DNA of 35,650 nt from Achromobacter pulmonis (GCF_002885955.2 NZ_POQS01000010.1:1-35650), one strand, 5' to 3'; numbered from the stretch's first letter, positions 22,000 to 29,342 are shown. Numbers and translations: made by a program. The notes: generated by a model not told the origin, from the sequence alone.

Positions 22000-23187
22000 G
22001 GCGGTTCTCCATCAAGATCGGCCCGCCGCCCGAACGGCTCACCGGCTGGAATCGAAGGGCTCGCCACAGCGGACGGATTCCGTCATCCGCTGCGGCGCGT
22101 GGTCTGGCGATGCCGGCGGCGCGCGACCACGATGCGCGCCGCCTCCCCAGGGGTTGTGCCGAATGCGCTTGCACGCGCCGGCTCGGTCGGTCTTAAAAAT
22201 GAAAACGTGATCCAACTCCGCCCGCGCATTTCTGCGACCACGGAGGGGGTTGACGCGCAACCGCCTCTAAGGGCGTGCTGCCGCGTCGGCGCGAAGGTCT
22301 GGCCTTGCGCCCGCTTGGGGGATCAGTCCTGGTGTGCGTAGCGCCATCCGCTCGCATGGGGCCGCCCCTGACCGAAAGTCCAGGGCGGTGTCGAGCGTCT
22401 GAGCGGGGACCAGCAGGGAGCCCACGAGGGCAAACACAACTGCTGGCGGCGTGAAACACGCGTGCTCGGTGATGGCGGGATCGGGAATCGGCATCGGGTG
22501 CCGGTCCGGGAGATCGACGGTCTTGACGCGCTTCGGGGAGCGCCCAGCCGCAGGGCTGGCGATGGTCAGAGGCCTGTTCACTACGAAAGGAAACCTCGGG
22601 GCGGTCGCCTCGGGGGCGACGGCCACCCCGGCTCGGGGCCGGGGCTTGAAGGGCAGGTAACGACTGCGACGCCTTTTGCTCCATCAAGGAGCGGGCCAAG
22701 GGTGGCCCTCGGGAGTCTGTAGTGGATGACGAAAGCGGGTTGCGCGTCAACGGCCATGCGGTAGTGCGACGGCATGGGACGCCGGTTCGCCGTGGCGCTT
22801 GCGGCAACGCGACGGCGTGATAGGGGCGATCTAGCGTCCCAAACGCCCGCAGAGCGTGTCTGCGCGCGGGCTTGACAAGGGAATGCTCTGCCTCTGGTCC
22901 CAGACGGGGGCCTCAAGGCGGCGAAGGGGGCAACGCGCCGGCGTGTGCTGGCGCGGCGCGGACGGGGTTGACGAGTGTCGAAGTGGTGAGACCGTGGTGA
23001 CACGCGCACAACTTGCGGCGGAGAAAAGCAGCGGTGGGTGTCAGTGCGGTGTCGCCGCGCTCCCAGTGGAGTGACGGCTGACAGCCGCCGATGCCGAAAC
23101 CCGGTTCATTCCGTGCGGATTGTGCGTGGCGTGGCCGCGTCGGTTTGCCGATGCTGGCTGACATCTTTCTTCACCAGGAGCACTCTC
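22000..23187. other. 1.2-kb region without a convincing gene, rich in short stem-loops
   Basis: No frame here has convincing coding composition. Short inverted repeats include GAGGGGGTTG/CAACCGCCTC with one mismatch (22243-22267), CCGCCCCTG/CAGGGCGG (22362-22388), CCAGCC/GGCTGG (22544-22559) and GTCGCC/GGCGAC (22604-22620). The leader of the ParM-like gene ends with ACCAGGAG at 23173-23180. Its place between integrase and the segregation gene fits an origin, a centromere-like site or a structured RNA, but none can be identified by eye. Confidence 0.45.
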
Positions 23188-24219
23188 ATGGAATTGATCG
23201 TCCGAGCCGTGGATGTCGGATCCGGCAACACCAAGTTCGTTACTGGCGTCGCAGGGGCCGACATCCGCTGCGCCAGCTTCCCCTCCGTTGCTTATCCGTC
23301 CAGTGGCGAGGCGCCGCACTGGCCGGCCAGCGAACGGCGCAAGACCGTCTGCATCCCGGTCGGGCCGCTGTTCTACGAGGTCGGGCCCGATGTGGGCCTG
23401 GCCGCCGATACTTTCCGCGCCAAGCAGTTGCACGACGACTACATCGACTCGCCCGAGTACATGGCGCTGTTGCGCGGTGCGCTGAGCCTCATGAAGGTGC
23501 CGCACATCGACCTGCTGATCGTCGGCCTGCCGGTGGCGTTGTTCACCCTCAAGAAGACGGCGCTCGAAAAGGCCATGACGGGCAGCCATCCCGTCGGCAA
23601 CGGCAAGACCGTGACGGTTGCCAAGGCGATGGCCGTGGCCCAGCCCCAGGGGGCGCTGGTCCACTATGCCGCCGAGCACGAGAAGATGGCGAGCATCGGC
23701 AACGAACAGAGCCTGGTGATCGATCCCGGCTCGCGCACCTTCGACTGGCTGGTCACGCGCGGCATGCGTCTGGTGCAGAAGCAGTCGAATTCGATCAACC
23801 GCGGCATGTCCGATGTCCTGCGGCTGCTGGCCGACGAGATTTCCAAGGACATCGGGACCCCGTACCGCGACTATGACGCGATCGACTTGGCGTTGCGCAC
23901 GGGCAAGGCACCGGTGATCTTCCAGAAGTCCTACGACATGAAGAAGCACCTGCCGCTGGCCGAGAGCGTGGCCCAACAGGCGGTCTCGACCATGCGGCAG
24001 TGGATCGAGACGCCGGAGAGCCTGCAGAACATCATCCTGGTCGGCGGCGGAGCTTTCCTGTTCAAGAAGGCCGTGAAGGCGGCCTTCCCGAAGCACCGAA
24101 TCCACGAGGTCAAGGAACCGATGTTCGCCAATGTCCGGGGTTTCCAGGTCGCGGGGCAGAACTACGCAACCACCACGCTGGCCGCGAGCCGGGACCGTGG
24201 GGCAGGGGAGGTCGCATGA
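23188..24219 (+). CDS. PRTRC system protein D, ParM/StbA-like actin ATPase
   Basis: This 343-aa actin-fold protein has phosphate-1 motif V-D-V-G-S-G-N-T-K (Asp9), phosphate-2 motif V-I-D-P-G-S-R-T-F-D (Asp179) and adenosine motif I-I-L-V-G-G-G-A-F (282-290). ParM-type proteins form filaments that push plasmid copies apart through an adaptor bound to a centromere. PRTRC D is the actin-like member of the cassette; here it is separated from the main PRTRC run by an integrase and a non-coding stretch. It overlaps the next small gene by 4 bases, the place where a ParR-like adaptor is expected. Confidence 0.9.
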   Translation: MELIVRAVDVGSGNTKFVTGVAGADIRCASFPSVAYPSSGEAPHWPASERRKTVCIPVGPLFYEVGPDVGLAADTFRAKQLHDDYIDSPEYMALLRGALSLMKVPHIDLLIVGLPVALFTLKKTALEKAMTGSHPVGNGKTVTVAKAMAVAQPQGALVHYAAEHEKMASIGNEQSLVIDPGSRTFDWLVTRGMRLVQKQSNSINRGMSDVLRLLADEISKDIGTPYRDYDAIDLALRTGKAPVIFQKSYDMKKHLPLAESVAQQAVSTMRQWIETPESLQNIILVGGGAFLFKKAVKAAFPKHRIHEVKEPMFANVRGFQVAGQNYATTTLAASRDRGAGEVA

Positions 24220-24497
24220 ACGGGAAGGCGCAACAGGAGCCGAAGCCGATCCGGCTGGTGTTCGAGCTGGCACGCGCGGACAACCCTCGGCTGTATGACG
24301 AACTCGTGCGCTTTCCCCAAGGGGCGAAGCGGGTCAACCGGCTGCGCGTGCTGGCCTATGACGGGTTGCTCGCCCAGTACGGGGTCTTTACTTCGGTCGG
24401 GGCGGGAGTCATGCCGGCCTCAGCGCGAATTGACACGGTGGCCGCGGGATCTGCCGCGGTGACCAACGCGGTCTTCGAGCCTGGTTTTTCCGAGTGA
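24216..24497 (+). CDS. Small protein coupled to the ParM-like gene, candidate adaptor
   Basis: A 93-aa protein whose first half (P-I-R-L-V-F-E-L-A-R-A-D-N-P-R-L-Y-D-E-L, then R-V-N-R-L-R-V-L-A-Y-D-G) could form a strand plus helices as in ribbon-helix-helix adaptors; the second half is low complexity. The start overlaps the protein D stop (ATGA). By position it corresponds to ParR/StbB of actin-type partition systems. The DNA-binding role is inferred from position, not from a recognised motif. Confidence 0.6.
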   Translation: MNGKAQQEPKPIRLVFELARADNPRLYDELVRFPQGAKRVNRLRVLAYDGLLAQYGVFTSVGAGVMPASARIDTVAAGSAAVTNAVFEPGFSE

Positions 24498-24504
24498 GGT
24501 GGTC

Positions 24505-24957
24505 ATGACACAACGTAGACCAGGCCGCCGTGGCGAGGTAAGCGCCACGGATCTGGCCAAGATGGGGTTCTGCGAGAAGCGAGTGCAACTCGCGCATCTG
24601 TACGGGGAACGCACGACGGCCGAACAGCGCAGGGGTATGGCCCGTGGGCAGGCTGTGCATCAACGGTATTTCGAGGAGGGCGTGGCAGCCACCGCGGACC
24701 GCCGTTGCTTCGTTGCGACCTGCGTTTTCGGTCCAGACGCAGCGGAAACGCAAGTGCTTCGCGCCTACCGCGATGTGGTGCTCATGCGCTGGCGCTGGGG
24801 ACGGTGGGCGGTGGCGGCGTACTACCGGACTTCACCGACTGTTTGCAGGGTTCTGGACCGTTCCCCTGTGATGGTGGCATGCGTGCGTGCGGTGCTGCGC
24901 ATCGTGGTCGCAGGGTGCTGCAACACGCTGGCCGGAGGTACATCATGGAAGAACTGA
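24505..24957 (+). CDS. Cas4-like N-terminal half fused to a CFI-box domain
   Basis: Residues 13-57 of this 150-aa protein (S-A-T-D-L-A-K-M-G-F-C-E-K-R, then R-G-M-A-R-G-Q-A-V-H-Q-R-Y) look like the start of a Cas4/RecB-type nuclease: Cys23 matches the first cluster cysteine and His52 the metal-binding histidine. From Cys68 the sequence changes to a CFI-box-like domain: C-F-V-A-T-C, then V-L-R-A-Y-R-D-V-V-L, A-Y-Y-R-T-S-P. The rest of the nuclease domain is supplied by the next gene, which overlaps by 13 bases. The ATG at 24505 lies 7 bases after the previous stop. The pair may form one enzyme; this arrangement is unusual. Confidence 0.6.
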   Translation: MTQRRPGRRGEVSATDLAKMGFCEKRVQLAHLYGERTTAEQRRGMARGQAVHQRYFEEGVAATADRRCFVATCVFGPDAAETQVLRAYRDVVLMRWRWGRWAVAAYYRTSPTVCRVLDRSPVMVACVRAVLRIVVAGCCNTLAGGTSWKN

Positions 24958-25490
24958 GCTTTGCGGCATTGGGCGTGGCGTTGCTGCTGGTACTGATCTG
25001 GTGGTTGGCCAGGAGGCCCAGGACGGACGAGCGGGCGTCGAGGCCCAGGGCGTTGGCCGGGGCCGAGCTGGTCTACATGGAGACGCTCTTTCGCATCAAG
25101 GTCCCCATTCCGTTGGTGGCAAAGGTCGATCGCGGCTATCGGCTGCCGGGAGGTTCGCTGGTGCTGGTGGAGCTGAAGACCAGGCGGCAGGATCGCCCGT
25201 ACCTGTCCGACGTCATACAGCTGTCGGCGCAGCGGCTTGCGATCGAGGCGCAGACGGGAGAGGTGGTTGAGCCCTATGCGTTCGTTTCCATCCCGAAATC
25301 CGGACGGCTTGGAAAGGTCAAATCGCACCGTGTTTCGCTGCTGGATGCGGAAACTGTCGTGCGCATCTACGAAAGGCGTGAAGCAGTTCTCGCAGGTGTG
25401 GTCGCCCCTTCTTACGCTTCGTCGGAGCGGGCGTGCCACGGATGTGCTTTACGGCCTATGTGCGATCGGTTCGCCAAAACCGGCAGGTGA
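24945..25490 (+). CDS. Membrane-anchored Cas4-like PD-(D/E)XK nuclease, C-terminal half
   Basis: The 181-aa protein begins with one predicted membrane helix (about 5-22: S-F-A-A-L-G-V-A-L-L-L-V-L-I-W-W). The nuclease core follows: K-V-D-R-G (Asp62), V-E-L-K-T-R (Glu76, Lys78), S-D-V-I-Q-L (Gln92), and a terminal C-x2-C-x5-C cluster (Cys164, 167, 173; H-G-C and P-M-C-D-R-F). This is the Cas4/DUF83 order of D-ExK-Q-cysteines, but the first cluster cysteine and the histidine are missing; both occur in the preceding gene. ATG 24945 follows CCGGAGG. If assembled, the two proteins would make a 4Fe-4S exonuclease at the membrane. Confidence 0.68.
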   Translation: MEELSFAALGVALLLVLIWWLARRPRTDERASRPRALAGAELVYMETLFRIKVPIPLVAKVDRGYRLPGGSLVLVELKTRRQDRPYLSDVIQLSAQRLAIEAQTGEVVEPYAFVSIPKSGRLGKVKSHRVSLLDAETVVRIYERREAVLAGVVAPSYASSERACHGCALRPMCDRFAKTGR

Positions 25491-25543
25491 TGGATGCCGT
25501 AAGCCTTCCAGTTTCTTTACCTCAAGATTGGAGGCGCTTGCGC

Positions 25544-26353
25544 TCAAATTTTGGCCTTCAACTGACCTTGGGCACCAAGCAGAAAACTTCGCAGGTATTC
25601 CGCCCTGGTGGCAACCAGGCAGCCATGGTTTGAGGGCCAGCCCCATACGACGCCGGTGACTTTTGCGAATTCCGGTGTCCACGTGATCCCACGCATTCTT
25701 GCCTCGACGAATCCGGTATTCCAAACCGTGGACCCGCTGAGTCCGGGAGGAAGCGGCAGGCTCTTGTCGCCGATTACCGTGGACGCCAGATCAGGACGGT
25801 AGTCGATACCGAAATGAAACCGAGGGGAGAAGCGGTCATCTTGCGGAAGCTCAACCTCCCGTGCGGTATAGCAGGTTCCGTTTGCAAGGAGCGTGTTGAA
25901 GTGGAAGGCCACATTGCTGCCTGAAAAACCGGTGAACGTGAGCAGTTCGGTTTCTACCGGGGCATGGCAGATGGAAATTTGGTCAATTTCAATGGCCTTT
26001 GATCCGTGTGGAGAGGTCGACCAGGCATCAATGGAGACAGGCAGGAGTGCAAGATCGAGCGGCGCTGGATATTCGCAGTGGTCGCCGACGACGCGCCGAA
26101 TATCGTCTTGATCTTCGAATTGATATGCCAATGTCCTGTTGTCGCTTCTGATGCACGCAACATGTTGGTTGGTGAGTATGGAAACCTGGCCGTTAAGGCG
26201 CAAGTAGGATCCGCTTCCCCAGCCTGCGCCGTGACTCTCGTGGTCCTCATAAACCGCGACTCGATATTGCCTGAGATAGGCGGTCATCTCTCGGACGACA
26301 CGTGGTATTTCGGCATTCCATTCGGCTTCGGTAAAGAGAAGGGATTGGGTCAT
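25544..26353 (-). CDS. Trypsin-like serine protease, lower-G+C cargo gene
   Basis: This 269-aa protein has the chymotrypsin-fold triad: His64 in S-I-L-T-N-Q-H-V-A, Asp100 in P-A-P-L-D-L-A-L-L and Ser206 in P-G-L-S-G-S. There is no signal peptide, so it is probably cytoplasmic, as are the trypsin-like proteases found in bacterial defence loci. The gene is visibly lower in G+C than its neighbours, a sign of separate acquisition. It is transcribed against the Cas4-like pair and its promoter side faces the repeat array. The ribosome-binding site is weak. A housekeeping protease is less likely given its location; the substrate is unknown. Confidence 0.75.
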   Translation of the reverse strand: MTQSLLFTEAEWNAEIPRVVREMTAYLRQYRVAVYEDHESHGAGWGSGSYLRLNGQVSILTNQHVACIRSDNRTLAYQFEDQDDIRRVVGDHCEYPAPLDLALLPVSIDAWSTSPHGSKAIEIDQISICHAPVETELLTFTGFSGSNVAFHFNTLLANGTCYTAREVELPQDDRFSPRFHFGIDYRPDLASTVIGDKSLPLPPGLSGSTVWNTGFVEARMRGITWTPEFAKVTGVVWGWPSNHGCLVATRAEYLRSFLLGAQGQLKAKI

Positions 26354-26482
26354 GTTTTGGTTTTTGCAGATATGGCTACAGAGGTGTCACAGAGGTCTTG
26401 CTGGAGTAAAATACAACGGTTCTGAAGGTCGAGCATTGTGATGTCAGTTCGGCTGCTGTAGGTGAACCGTCGTGCCGTGTGC

Positions 26483-26790
26483 CAGTGGGCTTTGGTGAGA
26501 CTCCATTGGACAGCATGGGACTACTTTTACGGTATCAAGGAGGGTGTCCGGGGCCCGTCAGCGCCGATACCGTCGAGGTACCGGATGTTCCAAGCCTCTG
26601 ATACCGTCAAATCTACCGTGGCGGTGCAGGTAGGATGTCGGCGTCAGGTTCGCGATGCACGGATGCGGTCTATCTAACGCCCGTGTGGTCGCCTGACAGT
26701 GGGCTTTGGTGGCACTGCATGGCACGGCATGGGACTGGTTTGACGGTATCAGAGACGGTGTTCGAGGGGCTTCAGCGCCTGCTACCGTCC
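26483..26790. repeat. Imperfect direct repeat, two units of about 90 bp, 214 bp apart
   Basis: The unit beginning CAGTGGGCTTTGGTG at 26483 recurs at 26697. Both continue with a similar CAGCATGGGACT / CGGCATGGGACT stretch, a CGGTATC core 47 bases in (26530 and 26744), and a TCAGCGCC...TACCGTC block. The region is gene-free; this is a duplication that carries the shorter GATACCGTC motif with it. Confidence 0.7.
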
Positions 26791-27060
26791 GGAAGCGGTC
26801 AGTGGCTCCGGTGCCGATACCGTCAGCCCCTCTGAAAACGCCGCCGCCGATACCGTCAGGCAGAGGCCGAAAGTCGCTTCTGATACCGTCAACTTCCCAG
26901 TTGAAGAGGCTGCGAGGCCTGCTGGAGGGATCCGACGGAGGGTGTGAGAAGGGGGTGTGAAGGGATGGCCAGCTCGATGGGACAACATGAGCCTGCATGG
27001 AGCCAGTGGGATGAACTTGCCAAGGCACGTCGATTTGTCGGTATCGCTGGCGGTATCAGA
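26529..27060. repeat. Iteron-like array, about ten copies of GATACCGTC in both orientations
   Basis: Plus-strand copies lie at 26564-26574, 26599-26609, 26814-26825, 26847-26858 and 26881-26891, with a partial TACCGTC at 26783-26789. Inverted copies lie at 26529-26537, 26741-26751, 27039-27046 and 27051-27060. Two flavours are seen: TCTGATACCGTCAA and GCCGATACCGTCAG. Spacing is irregular. Such clusters bind replication initiators, partition proteins or regulators. Confidence 0.75.
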
Positions 27061-27157
27061 AGCCCCTCATCGGGCTGGAAGCCTTGCTACACAACGGTTT
27101 CCACGGGGCTATTGACAATCGAGTGGGAGTGATCCTGCCCTCGATGTAGGAAGGCAA

Positions 27158-27185
27158 GAGAAAAGGCGCTTCGGCGCCTTTTCTC
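27158..27185. terminator. Strong bidirectional intrinsic-type terminator with UUCG loop
   Basis: GAGAAAAGGCGC (27158-27169) and GCGCCTTTTCTC (27174-27185) pair perfectly around TTCG. The A-run and T-run on opposite arms let it work on both strands. It lies 38 bases past the stop of the mazG-like gene (minus strand) and separates it from the repeat array. It is also a convenient marker for the island/chromosome boundary. Confidence 0.85.
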
Positions 27186-27222
27186 ATTTGCGCCGTCTGT
27201 CACGCGCACCCGTTCCCGCAGC

Positions 27223-27573
27223 TCATATCTGATCGTATTTCCTGCTGCTGCCTTTGGCGCGGCTGACCGGATACTTCTGCGCATTGATGCGGATTTTGGC
27301 CTGCGCGGCTTTCACGGGGTCGATGCCCAGCACGTTGCTCAGCTGGACGAGATAAAGCAGCACATCGGCGATTTCGTAGCCGACGGCTTCCCGCTTCTCG
27401 GGAGAGAGCGCCCGGCTTTGTTCTTCGGTCATCCACTGGAAATGTTCCAGTAGTTCTCCCGCTTCGACGATCAGGGCGGAAGCCAGGTTCTTGGGCGAGT
27501 GGAACTGCTCCCAGTCGCGTTCGTTGGCGAACTCGCGTTGCTGCTGGCTGAGGTGCTGGAGCGTATCGGTCAT
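27223..27573 (-). CDS. MazG-like nucleotide pyrophosphohydrolase (dCTPase-like)
   Basis: This 116-aa all-alpha NTP-PPase carries the metal-binding E-A-G-E (Glu37, Glu40) and E-I-A-D (Glu67, Asp70) motifs, with W-M-T-E and Y-L-V-Q-L nearby as in the RS21-C6/dCTP pyrophosphatase branch. It hydrolyses non-canonical or excess dNTPs to the monophosphate and pyrophosphate, cleaning the nucleotide pool. The length fits single-domain forms. It is divergent from hipBA, with overlapping promoters, and ends in a strong terminator. Cytoplasmic, probably a chromosomal gene. Confidence 0.88.
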   Translation of the reverse strand: MTDTLQHLSQQQREFANERDWEQFHSPKNLASALIVEAGELLEHFQWMTEEQSRALSPEKREAVGYEIADVLLYLVQLSNVLGIDPVKAAQAKIRINAQKYPVSRAKGSSRKYDQI

Positions 27574-27621
27574 GGATATTCAGCGGGGGAGGCTGCCGGT
27601 CGATGTGTAGCGGTCGCAGCA

Positions 27622-27685
27622 AGAATAGTTGGTTTACAACTAATTGACAATTATCTGATTTACAGCTATTTCTTATTTAGCTGTA
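27622..27685. promoter_or_regulatory. Back-to-back promoters for mazG and hipBA with a palindromic operator
   Basis: Plus strand: TTGACA (27644-27649), 17 bp, TATTTC (27667-27672) for hipBA. Minus strand: TTGTCA (complement of 27645-27650), 17 bp, TATTCT (complement of 27622-27627) for mazG. The two -35 boxes overlap, so polymerase can occupy only one at a time. TACAGCTA (27661-27668) and TAGCTGTA (27678-27685) form an inverted repeat across the hip -10 box, a likely HipB operator. Confidence 0.72.
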
Positions 27686-27700
27686 CCTCGGGTATTCGCC

Positions 27701-27964
27701 ATGTCTGCGCGATCACATACGCTGCTCACCGCCGTTCAACTGGGTTCGATCCTCCAGGCCGCCCGCAAGGCGCAAGGCCTGACGCAATCGGCCCTGGCCG
27801 CTCGCATCGGCCTGAGCCAGTCGCGCGTGTCGCATCTGGAATTGAACGCGGATGAATTGAGCGTGGAGCAGCTCATGGCCTGGTGCGCGGTCTTGGGGCT
27901 GGAGTTGGCCATCGGGACGCGGGGCGGTCCCGCGCCGGCTTCGGGCGCGCAGACGGATTGGTGA
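27701..27964 (+). CDS. hipB: HipB-like antitoxin, XRE-family regulator
   Basis: An 87-aa protein with a single XRE helix-turn-helix (about 12-70: L-G-S-I-L-Q-A-A-R-K-A-Q-G-L-T-Q, I-G-L-S-Q-S-R-V-S-H-L-E) and a short tail ending Q-T-D-W, like the C-terminal Trp of E. coli HipB. It should repress its own operon at the TACAGCTA inverted repeat and neutralise HipA. Three bases separate it from hipA, so both are co-translated. Confidence 0.88.
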   Translation: MSARSHTLLTAVQLGSILQAARKAQGLTQSALAARIGLSQSRVSHLELNADELSVEQLMAWCAVLGLELAIGTRGGPAPASGAQTDW

Positions 27965-27967
27965 GAT

Positions 27968-29314
27968 ATGGGACGCCGCTCGCATAGTCGCAGTCTGTCG
28001 GTCTGGACCAACGGCCTGCGCGTGGGGCGATGGACGATTCCCGCCCGCGGAGAGATGGAGTTGCGCTATGACGCGGATTGGGTCGGCCTGGATGCAGGCC
28101 GACCGCTTTCGCTGTCGCTGCCGTTCAATCTGCAGAATCTGCCGCTCAAGGGCGAGCGGGTCGCCAATTATTTCGACAACCTGCTGCCGGACAGCGATGC
28201 CATCCGCCGCCGCGTGGCCGAGTGGTTCAGGACGGGCTCGACCGGCGCATTCGATTTGCTCAAGGCGGTGGGGCGCGATTGCGCGGGCGCGGTGCAGATC
28301 CTGGGCGAGGACGAGGAGCCAGAGGGTTTCGACCGGATCGACGGCGTGCCGTTGTCGGAAGAGGATATCGAGCGGCATTTGATCGAGATCGTGTCGCCTC
28401 GGGCCTTCGCCGCGGGTCGGGACCCGGATGCGGATTTCCGGATTTCTCTGGCCGGGGCGCAGGAAAAGACGGCTTTTCTACGGTGGGACGGCCGGTGGCT
28501 CGCGCCGCGCGCTGCGACGCCCACAAGCCATATTTTCAAGCTGCCGATGGGACTGGTGGGCGGACGGCGGGCGGACTTCAGCACCTCGGTGGACAATGAG
28601 TGGTTGTGCCTGCGTTTGTTGAAGGCCTACGGCCTGCCCGTGGCCGAGGCGCATATCGCGACCTTCGGCCGCCAGCGCGTGCTGGTGGTGGAGCGCTTCG
28701 ACCGCCGCGTTTCGCCCGATGGGCGGTGGCTGATGCGTTTGCCGCAGGAAGATTTCTGCCAGGTCGAGGGATGTTCGCCGCTGCGCAAGTACGAGAACGA
28801 GGGCGGTCCGGGGCTCAAGGCCCTGTTCGGGACGCTGCGCCAGTCGTTGAACGCCGAAGCCGACATGAGAACCTTGATGGCGGCGCAGGTGCTGTTCTGG
28901 CTGCTGCGGGCGCCCGACGGGCATGCCAAGAACTTCAGCATTCAGCTGCTGCCACGCGGGCGTTTCCAGTTGACCCGGCTGTACGACGTGATGTCGGCCT
29001 ATCCGGTGTTGGGAGACGGTCCCAGCCAGTGGTCGCCGTACGAAGTCAAACTGGCGATGGCTTTGCTGGGCAAGAATCGCCACTACGAGATGCACGCCAT
29101 CCGGCGCAGGCACTTCGGCAGCACGGCGCAGAAAGTGGGCTTAGGGTCTGGCGCCGAGCCGATCATCGAAGAGATCCTGGCCCGCACGCCGGCGGCCGTG
29201 GCCGAAGTGCGGGCCGAGTTGCCGCGGGATTTTTCGCCGCGGGTCGCCGAGTCCATTCTGGGCGGGCTGGAGCAGGCTGTGCGGGCGCTGGGCGACCAGC
29301 CTTCGCGCCGGTGA
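27968..29314 (+). CDS. hipA: HipA-family serine/threonine kinase toxin
   Basis: This 448-aa protein is full length for HipA (~440). It contains the Couple-hipA N-terminal region (G-L-R-V-G-R-W at 16-22, L-P-D-S-D-A-I-R-R-R near 73-82), the loop S-L-A-G-A-Q-E-K-T-A (160-169), the catalytic P-D-G-H-A-K-N-F-S (Asp317, Asn322) and the metal-binding L-Y-D-V-M-S (Asp340). E. coli HipA phosphorylates glutamyl-tRNA synthetase and causes growth arrest and persistence; related kinases target other synthetases. All active-site residues are kept, so activity is likely. Forms a toxin-antitoxin operon with hipB. Confidence 0.92.
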   Translation: MGRRSHSRSLSVWTNGLRVGRWTIPARGEMELRYDADWVGLDAGRPLSLSLPFNLQNLPLKGERVANYFDNLLPDSDAIRRRVAEWFRTGSTGAFDLLKAVGRDCAGAVQILGEDEEPEGFDRIDGVPLSEEDIERHLIEIVSPRAFAAGRDPDADFRISLAGAQEKTAFLRWDGRWLAPRAATPTSHIFKLPMGLVGGRRADFSTSVDNEWLCLRLLKAYGLPVAEAHIATFGRQRVLVVERFDRRVSPDGRWLMRLPQEDFCQVEGCSPLRKYENEGGPGLKALFGTLRQSLNAEADMRTLMAAQVLFWLLRAPDGHAKNFSIQLLPRGRFQLTRLYDVMSAYPVLGDGPSQWSPYEVKLAMALLGKNRHYEMHAIRRRHFGSTAQKVGLGSGAEPIIEEILARTPAAVAEVRAELPRDFSPRVAESILGGLEQAVRALGDQPSRR

Positions 29315-29342
29315 TACGCCGCGAACCGGCGTTCGTGGGATA

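Noticed and set aside
22267..22626. Minus-strand frame of 119 codons in the gene-free region
   Set aside because: Proline/alanine-rich, no ribosome-binding site, no recognisable motif; alternative frames of similar length overlap it. Kept as non-coding.
26462..27028. Short frames within the repeat array, including one reading repeated L-T-V-S and another repeated D-G-I-R-D-G-V-R-G
   Set aside because: The protein-level repetition is only the translation of the GATACCGTC repeats; frames shift between copies and none has a convincing start.
26483..27060. CRISPR array
   Set aside because: The repeats are only 9-14 bp, irregularly spaced and in both orientations, and no cas genes are present apart from the Cas4-like pair, which occurs outside CRISPR systems too.
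27158..27185. tRNA 3' end as island attachment site
   Set aside because: The sequence is a plain stem-loop terminator; no cloverleaf or CCA end can be folded around it.
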